Assembly (NCBI GenBank): GCA_902471875.1
Contig: CABRLN010000010.1
Location: 1-64,000 of the forward strand
DNA length: 64,000 nucleotides
DNA from: an uncultured Clostridium sp.
GTDB taxonomy: Bacteria > Bacillota > Clostridia > Oscillospirales > Acutalibacteraceae
Direction: 5' to 3'
Shown here: positions 54,841-64,000 of the stretch, piece after piece
Layout: every line of letters begins with the position of its first letter
Position numbering within the stretch: position 1 is the stretch's first letter
Made by a program: the position numbers and the translations under genes
The notes under the pieces: model-generated
Told to the model about the DNA's origin: nothing
The model's input: the letters and a program-made list of their open reading frames with translations, nothing else
Databases searched by the model: none

Positions 54841-54935
54841 AAAAGTTAATAAAGTTAATATTGTTGTTTTGGTAATTGTTTTATATAGAATATTAGAATA
54901 TATTGATTAATGTTATTTTTTATCATCATAAAATT

Positions 54936-56393
54936 TTAGTTGATTTTTGTAAAATAATAGTCACTTAATATGTTTGTATAACTTTTGGTGTCTGAATTGT
55001 ACTGAGTGGATATAGCACCATTTTCTACACACAGATATAAATCTTCTGTAATGTCATCTGCCATTACAAAATAACCAATATGAACAGTAACCTCACTGTC
55101 AGCAGGAACATTAATGTAATTTGGATTGTTAGTATTTTCACGACTAAAATCGTCATAAGCATGTTCGGTAAGTTTGTACTCAAAATTAGGGTCATATGCC
55201 ACTGCTCCGTAGCTTTCTGTCAATTTGTTAAGAGTTTCGTTTGGCTTGTCGCCGTGACTGTTTACAATTGAGTGGTCAATGCAGATGTTGTTAATATCTT
55301 TATTTGTGTTATTTTTATAGGTTACGGTTTCGTACACAAATTTTAAATCGTAGTTTTTAATTTCGTCAGGAGTTTCAAATGAAGTTAATGTGTTTACGCC
55401 GTCACCTGCATTGTATAACTTTACTTCTAAAGGCTTAATTTTGCCGCTACCGTCTGTAAATTTTTCTTTAAAGCTTTCATCAGGTACCATATTCACATTG
55501 TTTGCGATTTCTACACTGTTTACTGTAACGTCCAGTTTATGGTCATTGCCATCAAAATCTACACAGTTAAGTGTTACAGACTTGCCTATATCAAAGAATA
55601 TATTTTTATCCGTTGGTACATATGATGTTATACTGTAATTTGCATCTTCTTCTGTAGTAGGTTCTACAAAGGTGTTGTCTTGCCATTCATCAATTATAAC
55701 TGAACTTTCAGCTTCGCTGCATTCTGTAACAGTAGCACTTTCTGCAATTTTTAACATTTCCTCCTTAGACAGGTCTGTTCCGCCGTAAATGTATAGCAGA
55801 TAGTCGTATTCATCAAGATAAATATAAAGGTTCTTGTCAAAGGTGGGGTGTTCGTCATCGTAAGATGATTTTGGTGTTGTTTGAAGATATAGTGCCTGAT
55901 GACCGTTTACAGTAATTAACTGACTGTCAATTATGTTGCTTCTTTTGTCGGTAATTTTGTCTTGATTTGAAACATCATAAAGCAGTGACGATATACCGCC
56001 GTTACGGCAGTCATTAAGCGAATAACATACTTTTGTGGTGTCAGACATTTTTACATAATTTTTTGGCATATAATCAAAGTCGATTTTTAAATACTTAGGT
56101 TTGTTGTTGTTTTTGGATAATAAATTGTTGTTTTCTGATTTTTCAAGTACAAGTGTTTGTGCGTATTTACCATTTTGCTCAATATGCATATTATACAGTG
56201 TAATGCCTGCGTAAACACTTATGCTGGAAACAGCTACAACAGCTGCCGCAACTAAAACAGATGTAATTTTAAGTACCTTTTTGCTTTTCTTTTTTGGTGT
56301 ATTATTTGTAATATTCATAAGCTTCCCCTTAAATTCCTGTGACGCCTCAATGCTTTTAAAAGCGTCTATATATATGTCTTTGTTAGTTTTCAT
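54936..56393 (-). CDS. Putative anti-sigma factor, single-pass membrane protein
   Basis: A 485-residue protein with a short cytoplasmic N-terminus (SIEASQEFKGKLMNITNN), a basic stretch KKKSKK, one membrane helix (about 42-67) and a large outer part of about 410 residues rich in Asn, Asp and Tyr. This is the topology of clostridial anti-sigma factors with an extracellular sensory domain. Its start codon overlaps the end of the ECF sigma gene by 11 bp, the usual coupling of a sigma factor and its inhibitor. The outer domain is not assigned; lipoprotein-like or carbohydrate sensing cannot be told apart. Confidence 0.7.
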   Translation of the reverse strand: MKTNKDIYIDAFKSIEASQEFKGKLMNITNNTPKKKSKKVLKITSVLVAAAVVAVSSISVYAGITLYNMHIEQNGKYAQTLVLEKSENNNLLSKNNNKPKYLKIDFDYMPKNYVKMSDTTKVCYSLNDCRNGGISSLLYDVSNQDKITDKRSNIIDSQLITVNGHQALYLQTTPKSSYDDEHPTFDKNLYIYLDEYDYLLYIYGGTDLSKEEMLKIAESATVTECSEAESSVIIDEWQDNTFVEPTTEEDANYSITSYVPTDKNIFFDIGKSVTLNCVDFDGNDHKLDVTVNSVEIANNVNMVPDESFKEKFTDGSGKIKPLEVKLYNAGDGVNTLTSFETPDEIKNYDLKFVYETVTYKNNTNKDINNICIDHSIVNSHGDKPNETLNKLTESYGAVAYDPNFEYKLTEHAYDDFSRENTNNPNYINVPADSEVTVHIGYFVMADDITEDLYLCVENGAISTQYNSDTKSYTNILSDYYFTKIN

Positions 56394-56877
56394 CTTGCCA
56401 AACCTCCTTCAGCGTATTTTTCAACTTCTGTCTTGCCCTCATTAAACGAGTTTGTATAGTTGTTTCCTTTTCGTCAATAATTTTAGAAATTTCGCGAATA
56501 CTGTAATCCTCATAATAATACAGGTGAACAACTATTCTATATTTTGTCGGTAAGGATAGAACTGCATTTAAAACTTCTGAATTATTAATGCTATGGTCTA
56601 TTGTGTAATATCCGCTTTCTTTATATTCATCAAGTAAAACGGTTTTGTTTTTCCAGGGTGTCATAAAAATATGCTTGCAATTATTTATAGTTACCTTTAT
56701 AAGCCAATTTTTTAAATGTTCATCGCTTTCAAAGGGCTTGTTTGTTGTGTAAAGCTTAAGGAATGTATTTTGAACAACATCTTCGGCGTCTTGCTTGTTT
56801 TTGCAAATGCTGTATGCCATTTTGTAAAGTGTGTTGGTATATGTATTTATTATTGCTAAGTATTTTTCATCATTCAT
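56383..56877 (-). CDS. ECF RNA polymerase sigma factor
   Basis: A 164-residue extracytoplasmic-function sigma factor. Region 2 reads YKMAYSICKNKQDAEDVVQN followed by TFLKLYTTNKPFESDEHLK and WLIKVTINNCKH; region 4 reads LPTKYRIVVHLYYYEDYSIR followed by EISKIIDEKETTIQTRLMRA, the helix-turn-helix for the -35 box. It heads a two-gene unit with the anti-sigma gene and is expected to respond to an envelope signal. Targets are unknown. GGAAAGG precedes the ATG. Confidence 0.92.
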   Translation of the reverse strand: MNDEKYLAIINTYTNTLYKMAYSICKNKQDAEDVVQNTFLKLYTTNKPFESDEHLKNWLIKVTINNCKHIFMTPWKNKTVLLDEYKESGYYTIDHSINNSEVLNAVLSLPTKYRIVVHLYYYEDYSIREISKIIDEKETTIQTRLMRARQKLKNTLKEVWQDEN

Positions 56878-57098
56878 TGTGCTTTCCTTTCCTAAATTAA
56901 AAGTACTTTCACTTGTATTAGTTGTTTTGTTTACAAAATATCACATAATTAAAAAATTTTATTACATTATTTATTGTACCACAAGGTGTAAAAGTTTTAG
57001 ATAAGCTATGGCTGAAGAATTTTTTAAATGTTTTACAATAATTTTTTATTGCTGAAATAATTTAAACCTTTTGTAAATAATATTTCTATTAAAGGTAA

Positions 57099-57127
57099 TT
57101 GTTATTTACGAAATAGTGTTGTATAAT
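57099..57127 (+). promoter_or_regulatory. Sigma-A promoter of pyk
   Basis: TTGTTA (57099-57104), 17 bp, TATAAT (57122-57127), leader of about 25 nt. Confidence 0.75.
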
Positions 57128-57158
57128 ATTACTAATTAGTTGCAAGGAGGTTTAACCT

Positions 57159-58940
57159 ATGTTAAGCGAAACAAGAAAGACAAAAATTATTTGTACAATG
57201 GGTCCTGCCACTGATGACGATAATGTACTTCGTCTGCTTATTGAGGGCGGCATGAATGTTGCCAGAATAAATATGTCACACGGAACCCATGAGGAACAAA
57301 AGGTTAGAATAGATAAAATAAAAAAGTTTCGTGAAGAACTGAAAATGCCTGTTGCCATTTTGTTGGACACAAAAGGACCTGAAATAAGAACAGGTAATTT
57401 TAAAAACGGAAAAGAGCTTTTGCATACAGGACAAACCTTTACATTTACAACAAACGAGTGTGAAGGTGACAATAAGTGCTGCTCCATTACCTTTAAAGGT
57501 TTGCCGAGCGATTTAAAGACAGGAGATAAAATTCTTGTTGATGACGGTCTTATAGAAATGGTTGTACAAAACTTGACTAAAACAAATATTGAGTGTAAGG
57601 TTATTAACGAAGGCTATATTGCTTCGCATAAAGGAATCAATGTACCCGGTGTAAGTCTTTCACTACCATTTATAAGCGAAGTGGACAAGGCTGACATTGC
57701 CTTTGGCGTTGAACAGGACTTAGATTTTATTGCGGCTTCGTTTACTCGTACTCCTGAAGATCTTTTTCAGCTAAGACACGAGCTGGCAATTAATAATTGC
57801 GATAATATGCGTATTATTGCAAAAATTGAAAATGAACAGGGTGTTCAGAATATAGATGAAATTATAAGGGCCTCTGATGGCATTATGGTTGCACGAGGCG
57901 ATATGGGTGTTGAAATTCCACTGGAGGATGTTCCTGTAATTCAGAAAAAACTTATTAAAAAGGCATATGAAGCAGGTAAGCAGGTTATTACAGCTACACA
58001 GATGCTTGATTCTATGGTAAAAAATCCTCGCCCTACAAGAGCAGAAACTACTGATGTTGCCAACGCTATTTATGACGGTACAAGTGCTATTATGCTTAGC
58101 GGCGAAACAGCAGCAGGTGAGTATCCTGTAGAATCCTTGCACATAATGGATGTTATTGCCAGAAGAACCGAGCGTGATATAAACTATATCAAAAAGTTTA
58201 GCAAAAGAGATATTACATGGCGACCTGATGTTACATCGGCTATTTCTCATGCAACCTGTACTACAGCACACGACCTTGGTGCAGTTGCTATTATGACAGT
58301 GTCAAAGTCAGGTTTAACAGCAAGAGAAATATCAAAATATCGTCCGGCGTGTCCAATTATTTGCGGTACAACTTCACCAAAGGTAAGAAGACAGATGAAT
58401 CTTTCGTGGGGTGTTATTCCTATAATGGTAGAAGAACAAAGTAACACTGACGCATTGTTTGAGCATGTTGTGCATGTTTCGCAAGAGGAGGGCTTGGTGC
58501 AAAACGGCGACCTTGCCGTAATTACAGCGGGTATTCCTCTGGGGGTTTCTGGTACAACAAATATGCTTAAGGTTCACCTTGTTGGTGACGTGCTTGTTTC
58601 GGGTACACCTGTAACAAATAAAAATTACTGTGGACATTTGTGCGTATGTGAATCTGAAAAAGAAGCTCTGGCTAACTTTAATTCTGGTGATATTCTTGTT
58701 ATTTCAAAAACAACCAACAATATTTTGTCACTTCTTAAAACAGCAGGCGGTATTGTTACAGAAGAAGACGGTTTGTCTTCTCATGCGGCTATTGTTGGTA
58801 TGGCACTTGACAAACCGGTTATTATTGGTGCAAGAAATGCTACAAAGCTATTAAAAACAGGTACAACTGTTAAACTGGATTGTTCAAGAGGACTTGTGTT
58901 TAATGCAACAGGCACTAATGGACCAAGTGATGTTAACTGA
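57159..58940 (+). CDS. pyk: Pyruvate kinase with C-terminal PEP-utilising domain
   Basis: A 593-residue glycolytic enzyme converting PEP and ADP to pyruvate and ATP. Barrel motifs: KIICTMGPATDDD, NVARINMSHG, the catalytic loop KIENEQGVQNIDEII, MVARGDMGVEIPLE and TATQMLDSM. The normal C-terminal domain follows. Beyond about residue 480 an extra domain with the mobile histidine motif EDGLSSHAAIVGMALDKP is present, as in Bacillus and many clostridia. AAGGAGG precedes the ATG. It has its own promoter and terminator and links the starch-derived hexoses to fermentation. Confidence 0.95.
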   Translation: MLSETRKTKIICTMGPATDDDNVLRLLIEGGMNVARINMSHGTHEEQKVRIDKIKKFREELKMPVAILLDTKGPEIRTGNFKNGKELLHTGQTFTFTTNECEGDNKCCSITFKGLPSDLKTGDKILVDDGLIEMVVQNLTKTNIECKVINEGYIASHKGINVPGVSLSLPFISEVDKADIAFGVEQDLDFIAASFTRTPEDLFQLRHELAINNCDNMRIIAKIENEQGVQNIDEIIRASDGIMVARGDMGVEIPLEDVPVIQKKLIKKAYEAGKQVITATQMLDSMVKNPRPTRAETTDVANAIYDGTSAIMLSGETAAGEYPVESLHIMDVIARRTERDINYIKKFSKRDITWRPDVTSAISHATCTTAHDLGAVAIMTVSKSGLTAREISKYRPACPIICGTTSPKVRRQMNLSWGVIPIMVEEQSNTDALFEHVVHVSQEEGLVQNGDLAVITAGIPLGVSGTTNMLKVHLVGDVLVSGTPVTNKNYCGHLCVCESEKEALANFNSGDILVISKTTNNILSLLKTAGGIVTEEDGLSSHAAIVGMALDKPVIIGARNATKLLKTGTTVKLDCSRGLVFNATGTNGPSDVN

Positions 58941-59016
58941 TTTTAAAGTATTTATAATACGGGTGTATTTTGTAAAAAATATTTTATATAATACGGTTTT
59001 GTTGAAATATATTATA

Positions 59017-59049
59017 ATAAAAGCTGTACTGTTTGGTACAGCTTTTATT
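59017..59049 (+). terminator. Terminator of pyk
   Basis: AATAAAAGCTGTA (59017-59029) and TACAGCTTTTATT (59037-59049) form a 13-bp perfect stem. Confidence 0.8.
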
Positions 59050-59162
59050 AATGTAATAATTTTTAACAATTAATTTGTATAAATTTGTGCAAATTATTAT
59101 TTAGGTAACCAGCTTAATTAAATCAGAATAAATTCTTAGAGTTTATTTAAATTGATTACAAC

Positions 59163-59191
59163 TTGTTATTTAAATCCTTGTATGATATACT
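59163..59191 (+). promoter_or_regulatory. Promoter of the lipoprotein gene
   Basis: TTGTTA (59163-59168), 17 bp, TATACT (59186-59191), about 43 bp before the ATG. Confidence 0.7.
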
Positions 59192-59233
59192 ATTATATAT
59201 GTACTTATACTGGTTGTAGTAAGGAAGTGTAAT

Positions 59234-59713
59234 ATGAAGAAATTTATTGGGGCGTCAGTGTTGTTATGTTTTGCTGTGTTGGTGTTTGCAGCTTGTAGTG
59301 GATGTACAGACAATCATGATAAAAACAATGATAATCTAGCTGTTGTGCAGGAAAATTCAACAGAAGACCCTTCGCACATTTATATGGGTGCCATTATCCA
59401 AAGCTTTAAAGAGCCTGCAAAGGTAGTAAATATTGATTTAAATAAAGAAGATCCTTCTAATGAGCAAATAAAATTTGATTATGATGAAAATGGAAGAGTG
59501 GCAGGCTGTAAGTATAAAATAGACGGTACAGACGTTTATGTTGGATATATTTATAAAGAGAATCAAGTTGATTTATATGGTTTTATAGGTGATGTTGTGG
59601 TTTCTGACGAAACCTTTGATATAAGTGAATATAACAGCAATACAGGTTTTTGTGAGCATGCAGGATACTTTTTTAAAGGATTTAATGTAAATAATATAAA
59701 AACAGCCAGATAA
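59234..59713 (+). CDS. Putative lipoprotein of unknown function
   Basis: A 159-residue exported protein: MKKFIGASVLLCFAVLVFAA followed by Cys-Ser-Gly-Cys gives a signal peptide with a lipobox-like FAAC, so the mature protein is probably tethered to the outer face of the membrane. After an Asn/Asp-rich linker a small beta-rich domain follows (AKVVNIDLNKEDPSNEQIKF; CKYKIDGTDVYVGYIYKEN). No family is recognised. A single gene with its own promoter. Confidence 0.7.
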   Translation: MKKFIGASVLLCFAVLVFAACSGCTDNHDKNNDNLAVVQENSTEDPSHIYMGAIIQSFKEPAKVVNIDLNKEDPSNEQIKFDYDENGRVAGCKYKIDGTDVYVGYIYKENQVDLYGFIGDVVVSDETFDISEYNSNTGFCEHAGYFFKGFNVNNIKTAR

Positions 59714-59963
59714 AACTTTGATTGAGGCACAATAATATTATTTATGCAGTAAATTTTAATTGTATTATGTGTAATTGTATGATATAAGATTGGTACATTT
59801 ATTATCAAAATTTTAGCATATAAAAAATTCTCTGTAAAATTAAAAATATTTATGTTATTATATGTAGAAACAGAGTTTAGATTTGAACTTGCTTATCAAA
59901 TGTTATTGCATATTTTGGATAAGTTATAAATGGAGTTTTAATTTGTTGGAGGCATATTTCTAT

Positions 59964-61901
59964 ATGAACGTTAAACAAAAAATAAAGCTGTTTAGTTTTA
60001 GAAAATTTGTATTAGCTGTTGCTGATATGTTTATAATAGGTACAGCCGCATTGCTGTCAAATTATATTTTGTCGCTGTTTCGATGTCAGCAAGTGCATAC
60101 ATCTACATTAACTCTGCAAACCTGTGTTATGGTTATGGCAGGATTTTTTGCTTTGTGGATGTGTGGTGCATACGCAAAAATGTGGAGATATTTTAAAGCA
60201 AAAGACTATATTTCCTGTTTTTTAGGTACAACATTAGCCGCTGCAGTAGTTTTTGTTTTGTCATTGTGTGGTGTGTTTTATGCTGATGATATAGCACATT
60301 TTTACATCTTTCTTATAATAGAATATATTATTGCAACTTTAGGCGTAATTGTGTTCAGGCTAGCATTTAGAAAAACCTTTTTAACACTTGTAGAAGCAGG
60401 TGAGAAAATACACAAAACAAGAACACTGCTTGTTGGGGCAGGTAGGGCCGGAAGAATTATTATTAAAGAGGTTAATAATGCAGCAGAAGAAAATCAGACG
60501 GCTCAAATGTATGATATTATTGGTATTGTTGATGATAATACCAGACTTACCGGAACAAGAATACATAATATTCCGGTTGTTGGTACTACTGCAAAAATAG
60601 ACAGTTTTTGCGCAGAGGAGAATATTGATACAATTTTAATGGCAATTCCGTCATGCAGTGAAGAGAACAGAAGAAGAATATTAAGTGAGTGTTCAAAAAC
60701 CCCTTGTAAAATCAAGGTTATTCCTTATGTAGGAAATCTTATTTTTGATGAATACGAAGGCAGTAAAACAGATGCCGGCAGCAACACAAAAACAGTTATA
60801 AGTCAGTTGAATGACATTAATGTTAACGATCTTCTTGGACGTCCGCCAATATCTTTTGATAAAACGCTTACTAAATGTCTTATTAAGGGCAGGGTTTGTA
60901 TGGTTACAGGCGGTGGTGGTTCAATAGGTTCTGAGCTTGTAAGGCAAATTGCTTCTTTTAATCCAAAATTGGTTATTATTGTTGACATTTACGAAAATAA
61001 TGCTTACGATATACAGCAAGAACTTCTTATGGAATATGGCAGTAGTCTAAATCTCGAGACCATAATTGCGTCTGTAAGAGATTATGAAAAGATGAAAAAG
61101 ATTTTTGAAACATATAAACCTGAAATTGTTTTTCATGCAGCGGCCCATAAGCATGTGCCTTTAATGGAAGATGTTCCTGAAGAAGCAGTAAAGAATAATG
61201 TTGTGGGAACATATAATGTAGCAACGCTTTCTGACCTTACAGGTGTTAAAAAGTTTATTATGATTTCTACTGACAAGGCTGTAAATCCTACAAATGTTAT
61301 GGGTGCTACAAAGCGTTGTTGTGAGATGATTGTTCAATATATGGCACAGTCTGGTTCAAAAACCGAGTTTGTAACGACAAGATTTGGCAATGTGCTTGGC
61401 TCAAACGGTTCTGTTATTCCGTTGTTTAAAAGACAAATAGAAACAGGCAAGCCCGTTACTGTAACTCATCCTGATATTATAAGATATTTTATGACAATAC
61501 CTGAAGCTGTTTCACTTGTTTTACAAGCTGGTGCAATGGCAAAAGGCGGAGAAATATTTGTTCTTGATATGGGTGCTCCCGTAAAAATAGTAACGCTTGC
61601 TGAAAATCTTATAAGAATGTGCGGTAAAATTCCGTATAAAGATGTAGAAATTAAATTTACCGGTTTGCGTCCTGGGGAAAAATTATATGAAGAGCTTTTA
61701 ATGGATGAAGAAGGCTTAAAGAAAACAGACAACAAAAAAATATTTACAGGTAAACAAATTGTTATTGAACGCAAAAAATTTATTAAGCAATATGAACAGC
61801 TTAAAGCTGTTGCACTGGAAAATAATTCGTCAGAAACTTTAAGACAGTTAGAAGAGATTGTTCCTACATTTAAGCATAAAACAAATAAAATGAGTAATTA
61901 A
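59964..61901 (+). CDS. FlaA1/CapD-type nucleoside-diphosphate-sugar dehydratase
   Basis: A 645-residue membrane enzyme that converts UDP-GlcNAc-type sugars to 4-keto-6-deoxy sugars for surface glycans. About four helices at the N-terminus (to 130), a first Rossmann-like domain (TLLVGAGRAGRIIIKEV), then the catalytic SDR domain: MVTGGGGSIGSELVRQIA, HAAAHKHVPLMED and STDKAVNPTNVMGATK, the latter carrying the family's Met/Lys variant of the active site. The start is ATG 59964 after GGAGG; upstream in-frame codons are not used. glmS follows after 20 bp, so both steps of amino-sugar supply are co-transcribed. Confidence 0.9.
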   Translation: MNVKQKIKLFSFRKFVLAVADMFIIGTAALLSNYILSLFRCQQVHTSTLTLQTCVMVMAGFFALWMCGAYAKMWRYFKAKDYISCFLGTTLAAAVVFVLSLCGVFYADDIAHFYIFLIIEYIIATLGVIVFRLAFRKTFLTLVEAGEKIHKTRTLLVGAGRAGRIIIKEVNNAAEENQTAQMYDIIGIVDDNTRLTGTRIHNIPVVGTTAKIDSFCAEENIDTILMAIPSCSEENRRRILSECSKTPCKIKVIPYVGNLIFDEYEGSKTDAGSNTKTVISQLNDINVNDLLGRPPISFDKTLTKCLIKGRVCMVTGGGGSIGSELVRQIASFNPKLVIIVDIYENNAYDIQQELLMEYGSSLNLETIIASVRDYEKMKKIFETYKPEIVFHAAAHKHVPLMEDVPEEAVKNNVVGTYNVATLSDLTGVKKFIMISTDKAVNPTNVMGATKRCCEMIVQYMAQSGSKTEFVTTRFGNVLGSNGSVIPLFKRQIETGKPVTVTHPDIIRYFMTIPEAVSLVLQAGAMAKGGEIFVLDMGAPVKIVTLAENLIRMCGKIPYKDVEIKFTGLRPGEKLYEELLMDEEGLKKTDNKKIFTGKQIVIERKKFIKQYEQLKAVALENNSSETLRQLEEIVPTFKHKTNKMSN

Positions 61902-61921
61902 TTGACGGGAGGATTATAGAT

Positions 61922-63754
61922 ATGTGTGGTATAGTAGGTTATTGCGGCTACAGGGATTGCAGTGATGTTCTTGTAAGTGCACTTAGCAAGCTGGAGTACA
62001 GAGGTTATGACTCTGCCGGTATTGCTGTATTTGAAAACGATAGAATTCAAGTGGCTAAGTCTAAGGGAAGACTAAAAGATCTTGAACAAAAAATGGAAAC
62101 AGAGGGTAAACCGCATGGAATAGCTGGTATAGGGCATACTCGTTGGGCAACCCATGGTGAACCGTCTGATATTAACTCTCACCCTCACAGTGGCGAAAAG
62201 GTTACAATTGTTCATAACGGTATTATTGAAAATTATAAAGAATTAAAAGAGTTTTTAATTGAGCATGGAGAAGAATTTTTAAGTGATACTGACACAGAGG
62301 TAGTTGCAAAGCTTTTAGGATATTACTATAAGAAGAATCCGCTAAATCCCCTTACAACGATAGAACGCACAATTAAAGATCTTGAAGGCTCCTTTGCACT
62401 TGGAATTGTTTTTGAGGACTTTCCGGAAGTTGTTTATGCTACAAGGCGTGAAAGCCCCTTGATAGTTGGTGTAGGTAAGGACGAATATTTTATAGCTTCA
62501 GACGTTCCTGCTATTATAAATTACACAAAAGATTATTATTTATTAGAGCATGACGAGATTGTTAAGCTGGAAAAAGCAGGCGTTACAATTTATGATGACC
62601 ATGGAGATATTGAAGAAAAAACGCTTATGACTGCCGATTGGGATATGGATGCTGCCGAAAAAGGCGGTTATCCGCATTTTATGATTAAAGAAATTCACGA
62701 ACAACCGCAATCTATTAATATGACAATTAAGCCTAGAATTTCAAACGGTATGCCTAATCTTGAAGAGTGCGGGATTACTATTGATAAAATAAAAAGCTTT
62801 AGGCAAATATATGTGGTTGCGTGTGGTACGGCAATGCATGCAGGAATGGTTGGAAAATATGTAATTGAAAAGCTTGCCAGAGTTCCTGTTACGGTTGATA
62901 TTGCGTCAGAATTTCGTTATAGAGCTCCGCTTGTAGGTGAAGGAGATCTTGTTATTATTATTTCACAGTCAGGCGAAACGGCAGACAGTTTAGCTGCTAT
63001 GCGCCTTGCAAAGCAATTGGGTGCAAAAACACTGGCTGTTGTTAATGCAAAAGGAAGTTCAATTGCAAGAGAAGCAGATATGCTCATTTACACACATGCA
63101 GGACCTGAAATTGCCGTTGCCTCTACAAAGGCTTATATAGTTCAGCTTTCTGTAATGTATTTGTTTGCATTTGAACTGGCACTTGCAAAGGGCAGCATTA
63201 CAATAGATGAGTGCAGAAAATTAACATTAGAGTTGGAGAAAACCTCAGAGGTTATTTCTAATATTCTGGAAAAATCTCTTGAAATTACACAATACATTTC
63301 AACAAAATTGGTAGCAGCAGAAAGCTTGCTGTATATAGGCAGAGGTCTTGATTATGCATTAAGTATGGAGGGGTCGCTAAAGTTAAAAGAAATTTCTTAT
63401 ATTCACAGCGAATCTTATGCCGCAGGAGAACTTAAGCACGGTACCATATCATTAATTACAAAAGATATGCCTGTAATTGCTGTTGCAACACAAGTGGATT
63501 TACTAGAGAAAACAGTAAGTAATATTAAAGAAGTTAAGGCTAGAGGTGCTAAGGTGATTTTAGTGGCACGAGACGATTTTAAAATTGATGAAGATGCTTA
63601 CGATTATATTATAACTGTTCCTAAAATGGACGATATTTTAATGCCTGTTCCTGCTATTGTTCCGTTGCAGCTTATTGCCTACTATACATCAGTACATCGA
63701 GGCAATGATGTTGATAAACCAAGAAATTTGGCAAAATCTGTAACAGTTGAATAA
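61922..63754 (+). CDS. glmS: Glutamine-fructose-6-phosphate aminotransferase (GlmS)
   Basis: A 610-residue enzyme making glucosamine-6-phosphate from fructose-6-phosphate and glutamine. The N-terminal nucleophile cysteine is in MCGIVGYCGY, followed by the glutaminase blocks KLEYRGYDSAGIAV and GHTRWATHGEPSD; two SIS domains contain SQSGETADSL and ASTKAYIVQLSV; the C-terminus ends DKPRNLAKSVTVE as usual. GGGAGGA precedes the ATG. The upstream gap is only 20 bp, so the glmS ribozyme found in many Gram-positive bacteria cannot be present here. Confidence 0.96.
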   Translation: MCGIVGYCGYRDCSDVLVSALSKLEYRGYDSAGIAVFENDRIQVAKSKGRLKDLEQKMETEGKPHGIAGIGHTRWATHGEPSDINSHPHSGEKVTIVHNGIIENYKELKEFLIEHGEEFLSDTDTEVVAKLLGYYYKKNPLNPLTTIERTIKDLEGSFALGIVFEDFPEVVYATRRESPLIVGVGKDEYFIASDVPAIINYTKDYYLLEHDEIVKLEKAGVTIYDDHGDIEEKTLMTADWDMDAAEKGGYPHFMIKEIHEQPQSINMTIKPRISNGMPNLEECGITIDKIKSFRQIYVVACGTAMHAGMVGKYVIEKLARVPVTVDIASEFRYRAPLVGEGDLVIIISQSGETADSLAAMRLAKQLGAKTLAVVNAKGSSIAREADMLIYTHAGPEIAVASTKAYIVQLSVMYLFAFELALAKGSITIDECRKLTLELEKTSEVISNILEKSLEITQYISTKLVAAESLLYIGRGLDYALSMEGSLKLKEISYIHSESYAAGELKHGTISLITKDMPVIAVATQVDLLEKTVSNIKEVKARGAKVILVARDDFKIDEDAYDYIITVPKMDDILMPVPAIVPLQLIAYYTSVHRGNDVDKPRNLAKSVTVE

Positions 63755-63919
63755 TAAGGTAAGATAAAAAATATTTAGTTGAAAATAATTGTGGTTTTTA
63801 CCATATAAATATAGAAATTATTGGTGGAAGACACAAAATCTCAATAAATATATTGAATTATTTTAAAAGTTGTATTACAATAGTGAATACATAAAGTATA
63901 TTATTAGGAGGATAATCCA

Positions 63920-64000
63920 ATGAAAAAGTTTACAAGTCTTTTATTGGCGGGTGTAATTACTGTAGCAGGCTGTGCTTGTGCAGTTTCAGCAGCTGCCGCA
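63920..64000 (+). CDS. Start of an exported protein, cut by the window end
   Basis: ATG 63920, preceded by TAGGAGG, opens a frame that begins with a signal peptide (MKKFTSLLLAGVITVAGCAC followed by AVSAAAA). A cysteine in VAGC could also be a lipobox. The mature part lies beyond the window. Confidence 0.75.
   Translation, partial: MKKFTSLLLAGVITVAGCACAVSAAAA

Noticed and set aside
61902..61921. glmS ribozyme
   Set aside because: Only 20 bp separate glmS from the upstream gene, too short for the ribozyme.
1..64000. CRISPR array
   Set aside because: No series of regularly spaced identical repeats was seen anywhere in the window, and no cas genes.

Overview
The window is AT-rich, low-GC Gram-positive (Firmicutes) DNA. 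Sporulation genes (spoIIE, spoVT), strong AGGAGG ribosome binding sites and several secreted starch-degrading enzymes, two proteins of which carry dockerins, suggest an anaerobic spore-forming gut clostridium of the Ruminococcus type, close to Ruminococcus bromii. The species is inferred from gene content only.

Layout. 1-6.2 kb is a graveyard of mobile and broken DNA: two IS3-type transposase remnants, a frameshifted cysteine synthase fragment, an NTF2-like and an MBL-fold gene, an array of small palindromes, a GC-richer gene for a PD-(D/E)XK nuclease-like protein, a KilA-N gene and a decayed serine recombinase. tRNA-Tyr and tRNA-Thr close this region. 6.8-10.8 kb is a membrane glycosylation-type operon (GtrA, FAD oxidoreductase, ArnT-like transferase). 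11.8-27.8 kb is mostly housekeeping: spoIIE, a zincin, ACT/PFL pair, methyltransferase, esterase, flavodiiron protein, secD-secF, AlkD, a zinc-type ABC transporter without a visible binding protein, and an acyltransferase.

Starch region, 28-48 kb. A type I pullulanase without signal peptide or dockerin, then an apparent operon of a non-catalytic starch-binding dockerin protein plus two tandem secreted GH13 amylases, then YbaK, a MarR regulator with a 24-bp palindrome on its promoter, glycogen branching enzyme, spoVT, a DUF5131 protein, and a second pullulanase with signal peptide, MucBP-like repeats, starch-binding module and dockerin. This looks like part of an amylosome-type system: dockerin proteins meant to dock on cohesins encoded elsewhere, together with freely secreted amylases, an intracellular-looking pullulanase and branching enzyme.

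48-64 kb holds metY, tRNA-Pro, a 1227-residue six-cupredoxin multicopper oxidase resembling MnxG/ceruloplasmin in layout, an ECF sigma/anti-sigma pair, pyruvate kinase, a lipoprotein, a FlaA1/CapD-type nucleotide-sugar dehydratase, glmS, and the start of another exported protein cut by the window edge.

The most interesting items are the multicopper oxidase, whose copper-ligand motifs occur in swapped order, the two differently addressed pullulanases, the non-catalytic starch-binding dockerin protein, and the KilA-N/nuclease island. All identifications are from reading the sequence; no database search was run.
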